In this document: positions 21,623 through 32,763 of the stretch, in pieces | Numbering within the stretch: position 1 is the first letter of the stretch | How the letters are laid out: each line of letters opens with the position of its first letter | Assembly: GCA_015179125.1 (NCBI GenBank) | Contig: WHVA01000441.1 | Coordinates: 31,186 to 95,185 of the forward strand | Direction of reading: 5' to 3' | Length of the DNA stretch: 64,000 nucleotides | Source of the DNA: Gautieria morchelliformis | Taxonomy: Eukaryota; Basidiomycota; Agaricomycetes; Gomphales; Gomphaceae | The notes under the pieces: generated by a model | Database searches by the model: none | What the model was told of the DNA's origin: nothing | The model's input: the letters and a program-made list of their open reading frames with translations, nothing else | Program-made: the position numbers and the translations under genes

Positions 21623-22604
21623 TCTTCCGGCAGCCGCTCCTCAAGCAAGAAGGGCTTGATGTCCCCCAGCTCGCCGCCAAATATTAACAGCAGCGTCGAG
21701 GCACTGTAGTTCATATGTCAAATTATGATAACACGTGGGAGCGCCTGTCCTGTGACATACTTGGCAGCTGCAAAGAACGAGTGGATGAATGCAAGGGAGA
21801 ACTGGCCGTTGGTCTGCTTGGAGTGGGTAAGGCGTGTAGTTAAGAGTCGAGAAACATCAGCGGCAGCGAGTTTTTTGCCCTCCTTTGGAGCAGAGATAAT
21901 ATCGTGAATCAATTTCTCGTCGGGTTTGGACTGGTCAGGTTGCCTGACGGTGTCGTAGCCTGGACCAGACAGGTAAAAGGCATGTTTGAAGGAAAAGGAG
22001 GAGTAGACCGACGCGTTATGCTCCCATCATGCTCCTGGTATGATCAGTCTATGAGAGAAAGAAAGTCAGGTAGGGGAAAACGCACAATGCCGTTATGAAC
22101 GCCAATATCGCTCAAGTCAAATGAATCCGTGTTGTAGTCCCTTCTCAGGATGCTTGCTATGTAACTGCATACGAAATAACAGAAGGAGCGAGAGAAGTTA
22201 TAGTGCTTGTGCACTTCATCTCCCATTTGCTTAAACGTGATACCACGTCCATCGTGAGGAAAGATACCTGCTCACAATCAGGCATGATCGCGAACTACAA
22301 TCAACGTTATCGACTCATACCGTGATTACTACAAGCAAAAAACTCAGAAACGTCTGATAGTAAGCGCACACACTCACCTCAATGCGTTCAAGGCGGGGCA
22401 CGGAGACCGACTATCAGTCGCCTTGGGTGGGACGAATTCCGGCCAGCTCGTAGCAACCAATCGTTTCTTGGGAGTGATAATGTTGATGAGTGTCAGCCCA
22501 GTGTCCCATAAGATGGTGTAAACTATGCTAGAAAGCTTAGAAATGACACTCCAAAGGCCAGACCCCACGTTACGCGTGGCAGTGGATAACCAAGATGAGG
22601 GCAT
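21505..22604 (-). CDS. Heme-thiolate peroxidase / chloroperoxidase-peroxygenase family protein
   Basis: Five exons give 291 residues: 22604-22378, 22328-22321 (8 nt), 22267-22086, 22020-21761 and 21703-21505. The family signature SRSPCPALNAL carries the heme-ligating cysteine; the 8-nt exon then rebuilds SNHGIFPHDGRGITF, matching the conserved NHG...DGR motif. Further on are YNTDSFDLSDIGVHNGI, KLAAADVSRLL, NGQFSLAFIHSFF, LLLIFGGELGDI, FLLEERLPEDW and MGLTMGTFNSTVL. Residues 10-45 contain a hydrophobic segment that could be a membrane anchor. At the exon 3/4 junction, where the family has an E-H-D/N acid-base motif, an 11-bp near-duplication (GAGCATGATGG / GAGCATAACGC) shifts frame; only acceptor use at 22021 restores it, and that drops the glutamate. 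The protein may therefore be inactive. Confidence 0.75.
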
Positions 22605-23930
22605 GGTGGTGGTTTAGAGCAGAAGGTTGAAACAGGTGTCATTTTCGAGTCTTCGACAACTGAATTGACGGAACTTCTAGCGTGGCACGCGCGGGAGCAA
22701 ATTTTAGGCGAGGGTGATATGAGAGGGATACCCGCGTGTACCTGTATACTCTCGGGTATGTAATGGGGCCGGCCGGAGACACGGTTCTAAACCTGTCATG
22801 CTTTGGGGGATGGTTGCAATCCCCGGATCAGCGTCTCTTGCCACGGAGTCGGGTGATATGAGCCTGTACTATAATCACCGCGTTTTCGGGGTCTGGAATT
22901 GAAGTTGAAGCCCATAGGGCTCCGTGTGACCAGCTGCGTTCTGCTGGTCTATCTTCGTGTACATACGTTTACTCAGACCATCGAATGCATAATCTATTCA
23001 GAGCATTGAAGTCTTCGGGATTGGATCGACTTCATCCACCCGCATCGATATGACACACGTCTGATATACCGGAGCAAGTTCAAACTATATGCAACTCAGT
23101 TCATCTTAGCACGCGTATGCCCACGCGTGAACAGAGTTTATTGCAAGCAAGTATGTGTAACACCCTCAAATATTGAACTTGGAATATTTTTGTTCAAGTC
23201 CAGTTTCCCTGTTGTGTTTGTCATATCCCACCATCGTTCTGCCCACCACCACCGCATCTGCGCTCACGCCCTCAAAGGGTCTCCAAGTCCAATGCCACAG
23301 AACAGCTTCAATGCTGAGGGCTGCCAGGTGAGCGGTGAGTAATATTCGCGTTCTGAGCTGTTATTTATGCCCTCATGTGATATCTTAATATGCGTATATG
23401 CACATTAATTAATGCCACAGGCCACCTCAAGTCAGCGTTCCGTGCTGTGCATGTGTGCCGAGTGAAAGGCTGCCCCTCAAGGTACGCTGCTTGGACGGAT
23501 GGTAGTGTTGAGACAGCGGTGATCCCATCAAGAGAAACCTAAACTATCACAGCCTCTTGTGAATGGAGGAAGGCCTTGTTGTGATAAATGCCTTGTAGTT
23601 GGACCCTCTTTGAGTCCAACATCCACACTCTTTACAGCTATTTCGGGTACACAAGGTGGAGTCCGAAATACATGCCGCCTGCTGCCGCCTGCAAAGATTG
23701 ACCTGTATCTCCCCTACCATTGACGATTAAGGGTTTATACTTTGTATATGTACTTTTATATGTAGTAGCTACCATTTGGTATAGAAAAGGTGGCTTATTC
23801 TGACATATTACTACTACTATTAAGCAAACGACGCACTTTCGTTTGCGCTTCTTTGGCACTCCTTGGCGCTCGGCCTTCTCCGAGCCACCGCTACCCGCCC
23901 AGCTTTCTCCACATCCCTCCCTGTCTTCCC
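22605..23930. other. Intergenic region; possible small two-exon fragment
   Basis: Mostly non-coding. A frame from about 23291 (MPQNSFNAEGCQ) with a GT...AG pair (about 23329-23420) continues into a Cys-containing stretch VHVCRVKGCPSRYAAW, but it is too short and unsupported to call a gene. Confidence 0.35.
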
Positions 23931-23934
23931 CACG

Positions 23935-24130
23935 CGTCGCTGTCTTCCCCAGCCTCCGCCCGTGTTTCCCTTCCGCCTCCTTCTTTGGCTCCTCGTCGGG
24001 CATCATGGGTTTGGCGTTGTTATGGTGAGCTCTCTTTCAGCGTCTTCTCCTTTCCTTATACTCACAGTCGTCCCCCATCCTTTCCCACCAGGAGGCTTTG
24101 ACGTCCTGACTTCGCCCTCGCGTGGGGACT
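23935..24130 (+). repeat. Diverged copy of a transposon leader (pair with 24650-24855)
   Basis: This stretch and 24650-24855 share long runs such as gttatggtgagctctct and the order tttcccttc / ttatggtgagctctct / ggaggctttgac / gacttcgccct / gtggggac. They look like two copies of the leader of the Helitron that follows. Confidence 0.7.
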
Positions 24131-24417
24131 GTAAGGGCAACCCTGGCTAGTTGTGGAGATCACACTACCACACAACTGACAAGGGGAAATCCAAAGTCTG
24201 TATAAATGAATAGAGTATACAAGAGAGGGGATTCTCACCTGACAAGGGGAAATCCAAAGAGAAAAGTCTAAGGACCCCCAATGTCAGCGAGCCCGTATTA
24301 TACTACGCTGCGCAGCCAGGGACAACACTTGGCACCCGCCATCAACCCTGCATCTCCCTGACCTCCCTGACCCTTGATCGACCCTTGATGCCACCTATTA
24401 TGCGAGTCGCTTAATTT

Positions 24418-24616
24418 CCGACACTGTTCCGAGAGTAGAAGTCGGAAATTGGAGTGGAACTGGCAAAGCGAACAGAACTGGTGGAAGTTCTCCCAGAAGC
24501 GGAATCATTTCTGAAGGCGGAGGCGGAGATGGAATCGGAACCGGAAGCGGAGTTGGAAATGGAGTCGGAACTGGGTGTGGTGTCGGAATTGGAAATGGAA
24601 AACAGGGTGTCCCCTG
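24418..24616. mobile_element. hAT-like transposon terminus (left in window)
   Basis: The segment ends at 24616 with, on the minus strand, CAGGGGACACCCTGTTTTCC, followed inward by repeated gga-rich hexamers such as ggagtcggaa and ggaagcgga. The same terminus with one base difference occurs at 63924-63942, where it interrupts a Helitron. CAGGG termini are typical of hAT elements. The other end and target duplication were not found, so the extent is a minimum. Confidence 0.5.
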
Positions 24617-24991
24617 ACAGGGACCCAGGACGATCTTTCCCCTGTCTCGCCTCCGCCCACGTTTCCCTTCTGCGTCTTCTTTTGGTCCTCCTCTCGCATC
24701 AGGTTTGGCGTCTTTGTTATGGTGAGCTCTCTCTCACAGTCCTCTCCTTTGCTTATACGTCTTTCACTGTCGTCCCGTGTCCTTTCCCGTTTGGAGGCTT
24801 TGACATCCCTTGGTCTTCTCTTACCTGACTTCGCCCTTATGTGGGGACACCGGACAGTCTTTCCCCTGTCTCGCATCCTCTCGTCCCCTTTCTCCCTGTC
24901 TCATGGCAATTCCCTCCGCCGTATGTTCTTTCTGTCGTGCTGACAATCCGACGGCATATATTTCTCTCCCGGTGGGTTTTCTCCCTTCCGT

Positions 24992-25813
24992 ATGTCTACT
25001 GTTAATTTGTCCGCTAACGTCTGTCTTCGAGGAGGTCGTCATCAGACTACCTCTCCTATGTATTACTGTTTCTATGACACTGTCGTTCAGGCCTTGGACG
25101 ACGCCCTGGGCCCCATGGAACTTCGTCTTTATAGTCCCCCTGGCGAGCGCCTCCTCCCCGACGACACCATCGTTCGCGTCATCGGTCGCATTTTCGCCCC
25201 TCCGTCGTCTCCCATTTTGATGGATGTCATTTCTCTAATGGCTTATCCTGGAGATCCTACATCTGACGAGTATGAGGACGGTATCCCGGATGATCCATCG
25301 GTGGCTATTTGGATGGTTGGAGCTGTTCTGAATAATGCCGAAGTCGATGCGGATCCCCAGACAAGAGCATTCAATCTTGCCGTTTCCGACTACGTCCGAG
25401 ACGGCCCCAAAGCCTTTATCTTGGAGTCTGTATCTTTCCTGTGCCTTTTTTTCTTTCATTTATGCATGGCTGAACGTGTCTTCCTCAGGTGTGTTTACAA
25501 CGGTAATTCAGTTCGCTGGAGTCGAGCTCCTGCTCCCAATGTTAACACGGCTATCTACGCGTACGGCACGTTCAGGAAAGTGAACGAACATGGGAATTTG
25601 AGTATCATTGTCGATAATGTCGCGTTGAACGTTGGGCCAGCCACCCTTGGGCCTTGCTCCCCTGGTCGCGCCAAACTTCCTCCTTCCGGAAAGGATGGTA
25701 AGTTGCGCCGTCGTGCCAGGAAGTTCGCAACCACTGTCTCTAAAGACGATGGCGACGACACTCTACCTCACAAGCTTCCTCAGGATGCGCGCCATTCATC
25801 CTCTCCACTTTAG
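24992..25813 (+). CDS. Helitron-associated accessory protein, possibly OB-fold/RPA-like
   Basis: A 273-codon open frame beginning upstream of MYYCFYDTVVQALDDALGPM. The middle has the beta-rich pattern DDTIVRVIGRIFAPPSSPIL and ends with a basic GRAKLPPSGKDGKLRRRARK tail. A 63-nt GT...AG segment (about 25424-25486) has coding-neutral length, so the frame stays open whether or not it is spliced; removing it deletes a hydrophobic run and joins FILE to CVYNGNSVRWSR. Helitrons of several lineages carry single-strand-binding RPA-like genes, which fits this position just before Rep, but I recognise no diagnostic motif. An upstream exon (MAIPSAVCSFCRADN at 24904) may belong to it. Confidence 0.45.
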   Translation: MSTVNLSANVCLRGGRHQTTSPMYYCFYDTVVQALDDALGPMELRLYSPPGERLLPDDTIVRVIGRIFAPPSSPILMDVISLMAYPGDPTSDEYEDGIPDDPSVAIWMVGAVLNNAEVDADPQTRAFNLAVSDYVRDGPKAFILESVSFLCLFFFHLCMAERVFLRCVYNGNSVRWSRAPAPNVNTAIYAYGTFRKVNEHGNLSIIVDNVALNVGPATLGPCSPGRAKLPPSGKDGKLRRRARKFATTVSKDDGDDTLPHKLPQDARHSSSPL

Positions 25814-26178
25814 CCCATTCGTTCTGATGTTACGTTCTCCGGTGACGGCCCCTCGCAGGCGGAACCAGGCAATCTCGTCACTAGGAGTGGTAAACGGCGT
25901 GTTGTTCTTACTCCTTAACTGCCCTCCATGTCCTTTACATTTCTTCCTTTGTATTTGTATCCATCGATTGTATCGTCATTGTATATGTTGCCGTTTTAAT
26001 CCAACTCTGTGATCTTTCTTGCATTCCCCTGTCTTGAACTGACCCTGTTTCGAACCTGGGTCGGCCATTGTTGTTTTTGTTTTTTTCCATTTCATGCAAG
26101 AACTGATTCACTTCCAACTCCATTGCCCTACTCCCGGTAGTGGTATATGATTTCTTGGGATCTATATCGGGGGGCTAA

Positions 26179-28548
26179 GTGGAGGGCGGGGTTCACCTTT
26201 TTTATTTATTTTCGTTCGTTCTGCTTGCCATGGCTTCGGACACTTGGTGTATCCGTGGTATTTCCACGCCAGCCTTTCAGTGGGGTGACAGCAGGCGTGG
26301 TCATCTTCACGAGTGTCGTTATTGCCATCTACCTCTTTTGACCGGTGAACAAGCTGGATTCTGTTGTGGGGATCGAGGCAATCGATTGTGTCACATCCCG
26401 CTGCTTCCACCCTTGCCTGACAAATACGCCCTCTTTGTGGACGATCCTAACCTTTCTTCTTTGTCCTGCGTATTCAATCTCATCTATTCCTTTGCGTCTC
26501 TTGAGTCCACAGCTGAATTTCCCGGCTTGCATGGACCCCCTGGCTTCTTTACCATCCAGGGTCGTCTTTACCATCACCTCCGGCCGTCACATCATGACTC
26601 GGCTCTCCGTTGGTTATTGTATGACGGTTTCCTGACGGGACTTGCTCCTCATCAAAACTGGTTTAATTGCCTACCTCAACCATGGACAACTGCAATGAAG
26701 GATGCCCTCCTGCATGTCAATCCCTTCGTTCGTGCTATACGTCAGTTGTCGACTGTACAACCTTCTCAATTTCCGGAGGCTTCTATTGTTTTGAAAGATT
26801 CTTCTCCCACAATTGAGGTGTAGCGTGCGATCCCTTTTTCTTTCCTATGCTTATGTGTTTTAGATTGCTGCCGTCATGTCCTTTCGAAATACTACACGGA
26901 CCAATGTCCTTCCCCATACCCTCTCCATTTCCCGCATTGGCGGTTCAAATCAATCCATTCCTGCTGTCAGTCGTCTCTGGGAACCCTTGGCCTATCCATT
27001 ACTTTTCCCACACCGAACTTTAGGTTGGGGCTTAAATGAGGGTGTCCCCCTATGTTCTTCGCCTGAGGATTCTGACTGTGTATCCACGCAGATGTGGTAT
27101 TATCGTATCAGACTCCTTCACGAAGAACGTTTTCGCATCTTTGGACGACTTTGCAACGAATATATTGTAGATATGTTCACGTGTGACCTTGAATGTAGAT
27201 TAAACTATATTCGGCACAATCAGCCCGGGGATGGCACTAACCCGACCTCTCGCGATATATATCTCCCTGCTTCCTTCCTTGGATCGAGGAAGTGGGCCTC
27301 GGAGCAGATTGCGGACGCCCTGGCATTGGCTTCCACGTACGGCCCACCGACCTTTTTTATTACCATGACTTGCAATCCACACTGGCCTGAAATAACTGAT
27401 CAGTTACGGCCAGGTCAAGGCTTCGAGGACGTCCCCATAGTTGTCTGCCGTGTATTTAAGCAGAAATTGGCTCACTTCCTTCACACGCTATCATCGATGT
27501 TTCCCAACGCCGGACCTCGGTTGTACTTGATATACTGCATAGAGTTTCAGAAGCGCGGTCTGCCTCACAGCCACATACTTATCAAGTATCCCTCTGATTG
27601 TATTACTCCCACCGACATTGATCGAGTTATCTCTGCTGAAATCCCAGAAGATCCTGAAGATGCTGTGCTTATACGCACCCACATGCTACACTCCCATCCG
27701 CCTGCTAATCGCCCTGCCTCTCATTATTGTCAGCGAGAAAACAACGGTGTTCGCAGTTGTCGTTTCAGATATCCACGTGAACTACAACAGACCACTACAA
27801 TTGATAACGAAGGACGAGTTAGCTACCACCGCCGGAAGCCTGGTGATGAAATGGTTGTTCCTCACTGCCTTCCCCTGATCAAAAAATATAAATGCCACAT
27901 CAACTTTGAAGCTTCCAGTACGGCTCACTTATTTCAATACATCTTCAAATATATCCACAAAGGTTTCTTTCTTCCACATACCTCCCTTCATGTCCTCACC
28001 ATGTTTTAGGTCCCGATCGGACCTCCGTTCGCTTACGAGACTCCCATAATGAACCCATCGACGAAATTGTGGATTTTTGGGACGCTCAATACTTATCTGC
28101 CGGTGAAGCAGCGTGGAGGATATTGGGTTTCCACATAACCATGAAGGAACCTTCTGTCATAGCTCTCCCCATCCACGAACCTGACTCAACTCTCTATCGG
28201 CAATATACGTCCTCCCCAGAAACCGCTAGATCCATGTCAAAATTGGATCATTACTTTTGTTGGCCTTATGGCACATTTCAAGACAATGATGGCATTACTC
28301 GCAATTTCTCTGATATCATGTATGCAGAGTACTATACTCTCTTTCGTCTCCAGAAAATGTCTGCTGACCATCTAGAAAATCCTCACTACTACATGGAAAA
28401 ACCTAATGTGCATGGACTGGCCATGATGCATGTTATTCTTCGGGGTGCTCAAACCGCACACGTCGCTCGATTACAACCTGTGCGTCCTTCTGAGGGCGAG
28501 CATTTGTTGGGTGCATTTATGCTCCTGCACCAAAATCAAGCCAAATAG
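26179..28548 (+). CDS. Helitron Rep (HUH endonuclease) protein, spliced, C-terminally truncated
   Basis: Rolling-circle initiator part of a Helitron RepHel protein. Three exons read in phase: 26179-26820, 26867-27972 and 28021-28548, the introns lying after SPTIE and inside KYIHK/GPDRT. The N-terminal zinc motif is CRYCHLPLL...FCCGDRG. The Rep core has FFITMTCNPHWPEI, the HUH motif FQKRGLPHSHIL and the two-tyrosine motif QYIFKYIHKG, all intact. Normal Helitron Reps run on through RLHPVRP...GE(L/H) into the helicase; here the frame reaches PVRPSEGEHLLGAFML and stops, so the ATPase/helicase is absent. The first exon start is uncertain. Confidence 0.8.
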
Positions 28549-28777
28549 ATTCCAGCATTCGTATTTCTTTTGATTTTGACTTGAAACCATGCTGACATTC
28601 ATTCTATGATTTGTCGAATTTTCCTTTGATTTTTCAAAGCTGTATTTCTATTTCTTTTCATGTTCTGTCCAACCGACCCTTTGTGGGTGGTTGTGGACAA
28701 ATTTCCTTTTGAGCTGCGGCTGTTCACTACCGTGGTACGTTCTATGGGCGCTTAGCACGGCACAAGGTGGTATCACG

Positions 28778-28797
28778 GGCGCTAAAGCGCCGGCTAG
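28778..28797 (+). terminator. Helitron 1 3' terminal hairpin and CTAG end
   Basis: Stem GGCGCT/AGCGCC with a 2-nt loop, then GG and CTAG, next base T. This is the rolling-circle transposition terminator of the element. Confidence 0.85.
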
Positions 28798-29048
28798 TAG
28801 TACATGCGCATGAGACACATTTCCCTCCTCTCTCAGTGACAACTAAATTCACTGAGAGAGGCAAGTAAATTAGTCTTTTTTCCTTTCGATTTGTTGACCT
28901 AGAAATCCTGTAGTGAATTGATTTCTAGGTAGTGTATAATATATTTAGAGTGACAACTAAATTCACTGAGAGAGTGAATTGATTTCTAGTCGTCTTTTGA
29001 GTACCAAGTCCAGTCCTACTGCCTATAATTCCTGTCCTCTACAGGGTT
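28798..29048. other. Leader of the copia element with short direct repeats
   Basis: A 25-bp motif (gtgacaactaaattcactga followed by gagag) occurs twice, at about 28838 and 28951, and gaattgatttctag also recurs. This may be LTR remnant and 5' leader of the copia element, but no matching 3' LTR was found. Confidence 0.5.
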
Positions 29049-31858
29049 ATGGGCCCCGGAGACACTTCACAGAAGCTTTTGGGTGTTGAGAAGCTTGCTA
29101 CAGATGGAAGTAATTGGCCGTTGTGGCGAGCCACTCTCATCAGCTATTTCGAGTCCAAAAATCTACTCAAGCATGTAGAAGGGAGAGTCACTCGACCTCC
29201 TGATCCTCCAGTCATGCCCCCAGGCCATATTCTTACAGAAGCTGAGGAAACTCAGATGGATAAGGCTGAGGAGAAGCTGGAGAGATATCTTGCTAGAGAA
29301 GGACAAGCCAAGACCCAAATCATCATCTCAGTGTCAGAGTCACTGGCTCTGATGCTACAGAAGCAGAAGACAGCAAAAGAGACTTGGGATGCACTGGTCA
29401 ATGAAATGACCAAAAAGCCCAAGATGGTCCTCACCAGCCTGCAGAGACAACTCCGCAGTATGAGATGTCCTGAGGATGGAGACTTGAGAGATCATTTGGA
29501 CAAGGCCCAAGACCTATATGCTCGTCTTAATGAGATGGGAGCCAGAGTTTCTGAAGAAGAATTCATGGACATTATCCTTGCGTCACTTCCACCATCCTAT
29601 GAGGCAGTCATGAACGCCCTTACCACTTCGCTTGAAGAATGCGGGATGCCATTAGTGCCTGATAATATTATTAGGGTACTAAAGGCTCAGTATGACAGGA
29701 AGAAAACACTCCCGCAAGAAGAGCAGGTGTTTATTGGTTCATCTACTAAGAAGGACCAGAAGGGGCAGAAGGCGCATATATGCACCAATTGTAAAAAGCC
29801 TGGACACTCTATAGAGAATTGCTGGGCTAAAGGAGGTGGTAAAGAAGGTCAAGGACCACGTCAGAAGAAAAAAGCCAAAGGAAAGAAGAAGAAGAAGGGT
29901 AAAGCAAAAGCGAATGTTGCCGAAGAAGAGTCCTCTTCTGAGGAAAGTGGTGATGGGCATCTTGCCTTCACCAATTTCGACGAGTGCTCTACTTTTAATT
30001 CGAGCACATCCTCAGGAGTTGTAGTGATACTTGACACCGGAACGACATCGCATATGACTCCTCATAAAAATTTATTGAGGAACTACTGTCAATTCTCACA
30101 GCCGAGGACTATCCGAGCAGCCAACAAAGGCACCTTTGATGCCTTTGGCTCTGGACTGCTCGTATTATCCAATAAGGTTGGAGATAGAACAGTAGAAGTC
30201 ATGTTGCAAGACACATACTATGCACCAAAAATTGCTGCTACCCTCGTCTCAATCAGTCGGTGCGATGATGCTGGCTACGATATTCGACTCGGTGGCCAGA
30301 AATGCACAATATCTAACACTGCTGGAAAGATATTGATGCAAGCACCGAAGGTCAATGGCTTATATCGACTAGACCTCCAGTCACCAAGTGCTCAAGCCCA
30401 TATGTGTTTGTCTGCCATGGAAATTCATCAAAAAATGGGGCACATCTCACAGAAGTCCCTACAACACTTACTTAACCGTGGCATGATATTGGGCATTGAA
30501 CTGAGCTCCACAGGCGATAAAATTGTCTGTGATGCGTGCATTCAAGCCAAGATTGCACGCAAACCTCTTCCTCGAGAACCCAGAGACCGAACATCAAAAT
30601 TCGGTGACAGAATTTATTCTGATGTCTGGGGACCTGCAAGACACCTCACGATTGATAAAAAGTCATATTATGTCTCCTTTATCGATGACTATTCAAGAGA
30701 ATCGGTGATCTATCTCATGGCGAACAAATCAGAAGCATTCTCAAAGTACAACTCTACGAGGCTCTAATGCTTCGACAGAGAAATGTGCACATCAAGGCAC
30801 TTGTTTCTGACCGAGGGGGCGAGTATACGAGCTCTGAATTCGAACAGCACCTAGCCAAACAAGGCACGAAGCATCAGTTGATGGTACACGACACACCAGA
30901 GTCTAATGGTGTTGCCGAACGTCTGAACTGAACTCTCACTGAGAGAACTCGTGCCATGCTGTTAGAATCAGGCCTTCCTAAGATATTATGGGGCTATGCG
31001 ATACAGCATGCCACTTATCTTAGGAATAGGACGCATACAAGAGCTCTACCGGATAAAACACCCTACGAGATGATTCACCATGAGAAACCAAATCTCAAAG
31101 ACATTCACACGTGGGGAAGCGAAGTCTATGTCAAGGTCACTCAGGGAGATAAATTGGCAGCTCGTGCCAAGAGAGCTCGGTGGATAGGAATTTCTGCGCA
31201 GAGTCATGGTCATTATATTTATTGCCCATACAGGCAAGCCATAGGGTCACTGATGTGGGCAGCTGTAGCCACTCGACCTGACATTGCATTTGCGGTGTCA
31301 TTACTCTCGCAATTCCTCGAAAATCCAGGTGGCACACATTGGAATGCAGTTAAACGTGTCTTCAAATACTTGAAAGGCACGAAGCATTACAAACTCACAC
31401 TTGGAAGAAATCGAGATGGCTTGATGGGGTATTCAGATGCGGATTGGGGTTCACAGAGTCATAGGCGTTCGTATTCGGCATACTTATTTCAGATTGATGG
31501 AGGCACTGTTTCATGGAGTTGCCAGAAACAATCGATAGTAGCCCTCTCATCAACTGAAGCCGAATTCATTGCCCTGACCCATGCGGGCAAAGAGGCTCTC
31601 TGGATGTGCCATTTTATCTCTGAAATATTCCAACCGCTGAACAGACCCATCCAAGTTTATTCAGACAATCAATCAGCCATTGCAATCATGTATGGCATTC
31701 AACAACACACGAGAACCAAACATTTCGACATCAGATTATATTTCCTTCGAGATATAATCAAAAATCAAGAAGCCAAGCTCGTTTATTTGCCAACCGAACA
31801 AATGTTGGCAGATATTCTCACTAAAGGACTTCCTAGTCCTAGAGTGAAGATCCTCAAC
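29049..31858 (+). mobile_element. Ty1/copia retrotransposon, reverse transcriptase deleted
   Basis: Carries gag (UBN2-type), zinc knuckle, protease, GAG-pre-integrase, integrase and RNase H in copia order, but no reverse transcriptase. It abuts a gypsy remnant at about 31858. No intact LTR pair recognised. Confidence 0.88.
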
Positions 31859-31882
31859 GATGATCGTCGCTCTACTTCCTGA
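29049..31882 (+). pseudogene. Copia gag-pol polyprotein, broken
   Basis: The first open frame (29049-30767, 572 codons) has a retrotransposon gag region, CCHC knuckle CTNCKKPGHSIENC, protease DTGTTSHM, pre-integrase motif HQKMGHISQKSL...CDACIQAK and the start of the integrase core (SDVWGP...FIDDYSRES). A one-base deletion near 30752 shifts frame; the integrase continues with SDRGGEYTS and SNGVAERLN, where an in-frame TGA at 30929 replaces an expected Arg codon. At about 31227 an in-frame deletion joins the integrase C-terminus (RWIGISAQSHGHYIYC) straight to RQAIGSLMWAAVATRPDIAF, removing the whole reverse transcriptase. RNase H follows (YSDADWGS, SSTEAEFIAL, DNQSAI, KHFDIR). The last residues read into gypsy DNA. 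Confidence 0.9.
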
Positions 31883-32705
31883 GCGGTGGTTCGAGTCGTG
31901 GCTTTGTGCCCATCTCGACATTGATGCTCTGCCGTCTGATGACGGTGAGACTTCTCTGCCCTTTCCTTTGTCTCTTGTCGGGAAGATGATGGGGCCAGTG
32001 ATGAACCATCATGCCGGGTAAAGGATGTTGATCGTGTTTGATGGCGTGCCTACTGGTGAATGATGTGAGTAGCGAATGGTCGTTTGGCAAAGAGTGAGTG
32101 GAGCGAATATAGAGGAGGAGTGGTGGAAGGGAAGGGCAAAGTTGAGCGAACACAGAGGAGGAGTGGTGAAAGGTCGGGATTTTCCTCGTCCTCCATTGGG
32201 GGGATGAGGGCAGTGAGATCTACGATCTCTCCGTCTTCTGGTGTCCTGGACTCTTGGTCCAGGGTAGCGTCAGCCATCATGTCGCTGGGCTGCACCAGTG
32301 GTGTGGACCGTGAGCTCGTTGCTCGTGTCCGTCTTCGACTGCGTGGAATCATCATGCTCACAGCCGAGTAGAAGGTCTACTGGAGGGTCTCAACGATGTT
32401 TAGTCATCGACGTAGCGATCTTTTTCAAGATTGCTTCAAATCCACAATCGGTTGGCCGCGTGGCGATCAACCGCAGGATAGTTCAAAAAGGTGTAAAGAT
32501 GTCTATCTTAAGCCTTGAGTCACAAGAGCATGGCAGAACTTGACCAATGTGTGGTATTCTGATGCTACGTAGTGACAGTGTAAGGGTAAGATGCGATGGG
32601 AACCGCTGACCGGTTCCCACGCATAAACTATACAGTGGGTCCCTAAGGGGCCCACTGGGATTATGTAATAACTAGTATACATGTATGATACCTAGGTTAC
32701 TTACA
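31859..32705 (-). mobile_element. Gypsy remnant: LTR plus ORF1 start
   Basis: In minus orientation this is an LTR (32705-32492, 214 bp, TGTAA...TTACA) followed by leader and the start of ORF1 (MMIPRSRRRTRATSSRSTPL at 32361), both clearly related to the complete element at 36249-46141 but more diverged. It is cut off at the copia junction. The ORF1 frame is disrupted after about 70 codons. Confidence 0.85.
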
Positions 32706-32763
32706 CACAGGGAGGTTTAAACAAACACACGGGGCCTGGAGCACGAGATGTACGTCAGGCCGT

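Larger units (their letters stand above)
24900..28797 (+). mobile_element. Helitron 1, plus strand, helicase missing
   Basis: Contains an OB-fold-like accessory gene, a spliced Rep gene and a well-defined 3' end: a 14-nt palindromic hairpin ggcgctaaagcgcc (28778-28791), two bases, then CTAG (28794-28797) followed by host T, as expected for Helitrons (CTRR terminus, insertion between A and T). The 5' boundary was not resolved; 24900 is nominal. The Rep frame stops at 28548 before any SF1B helicase motif, so the copy is non-autonomous. Confidence 0.8.
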
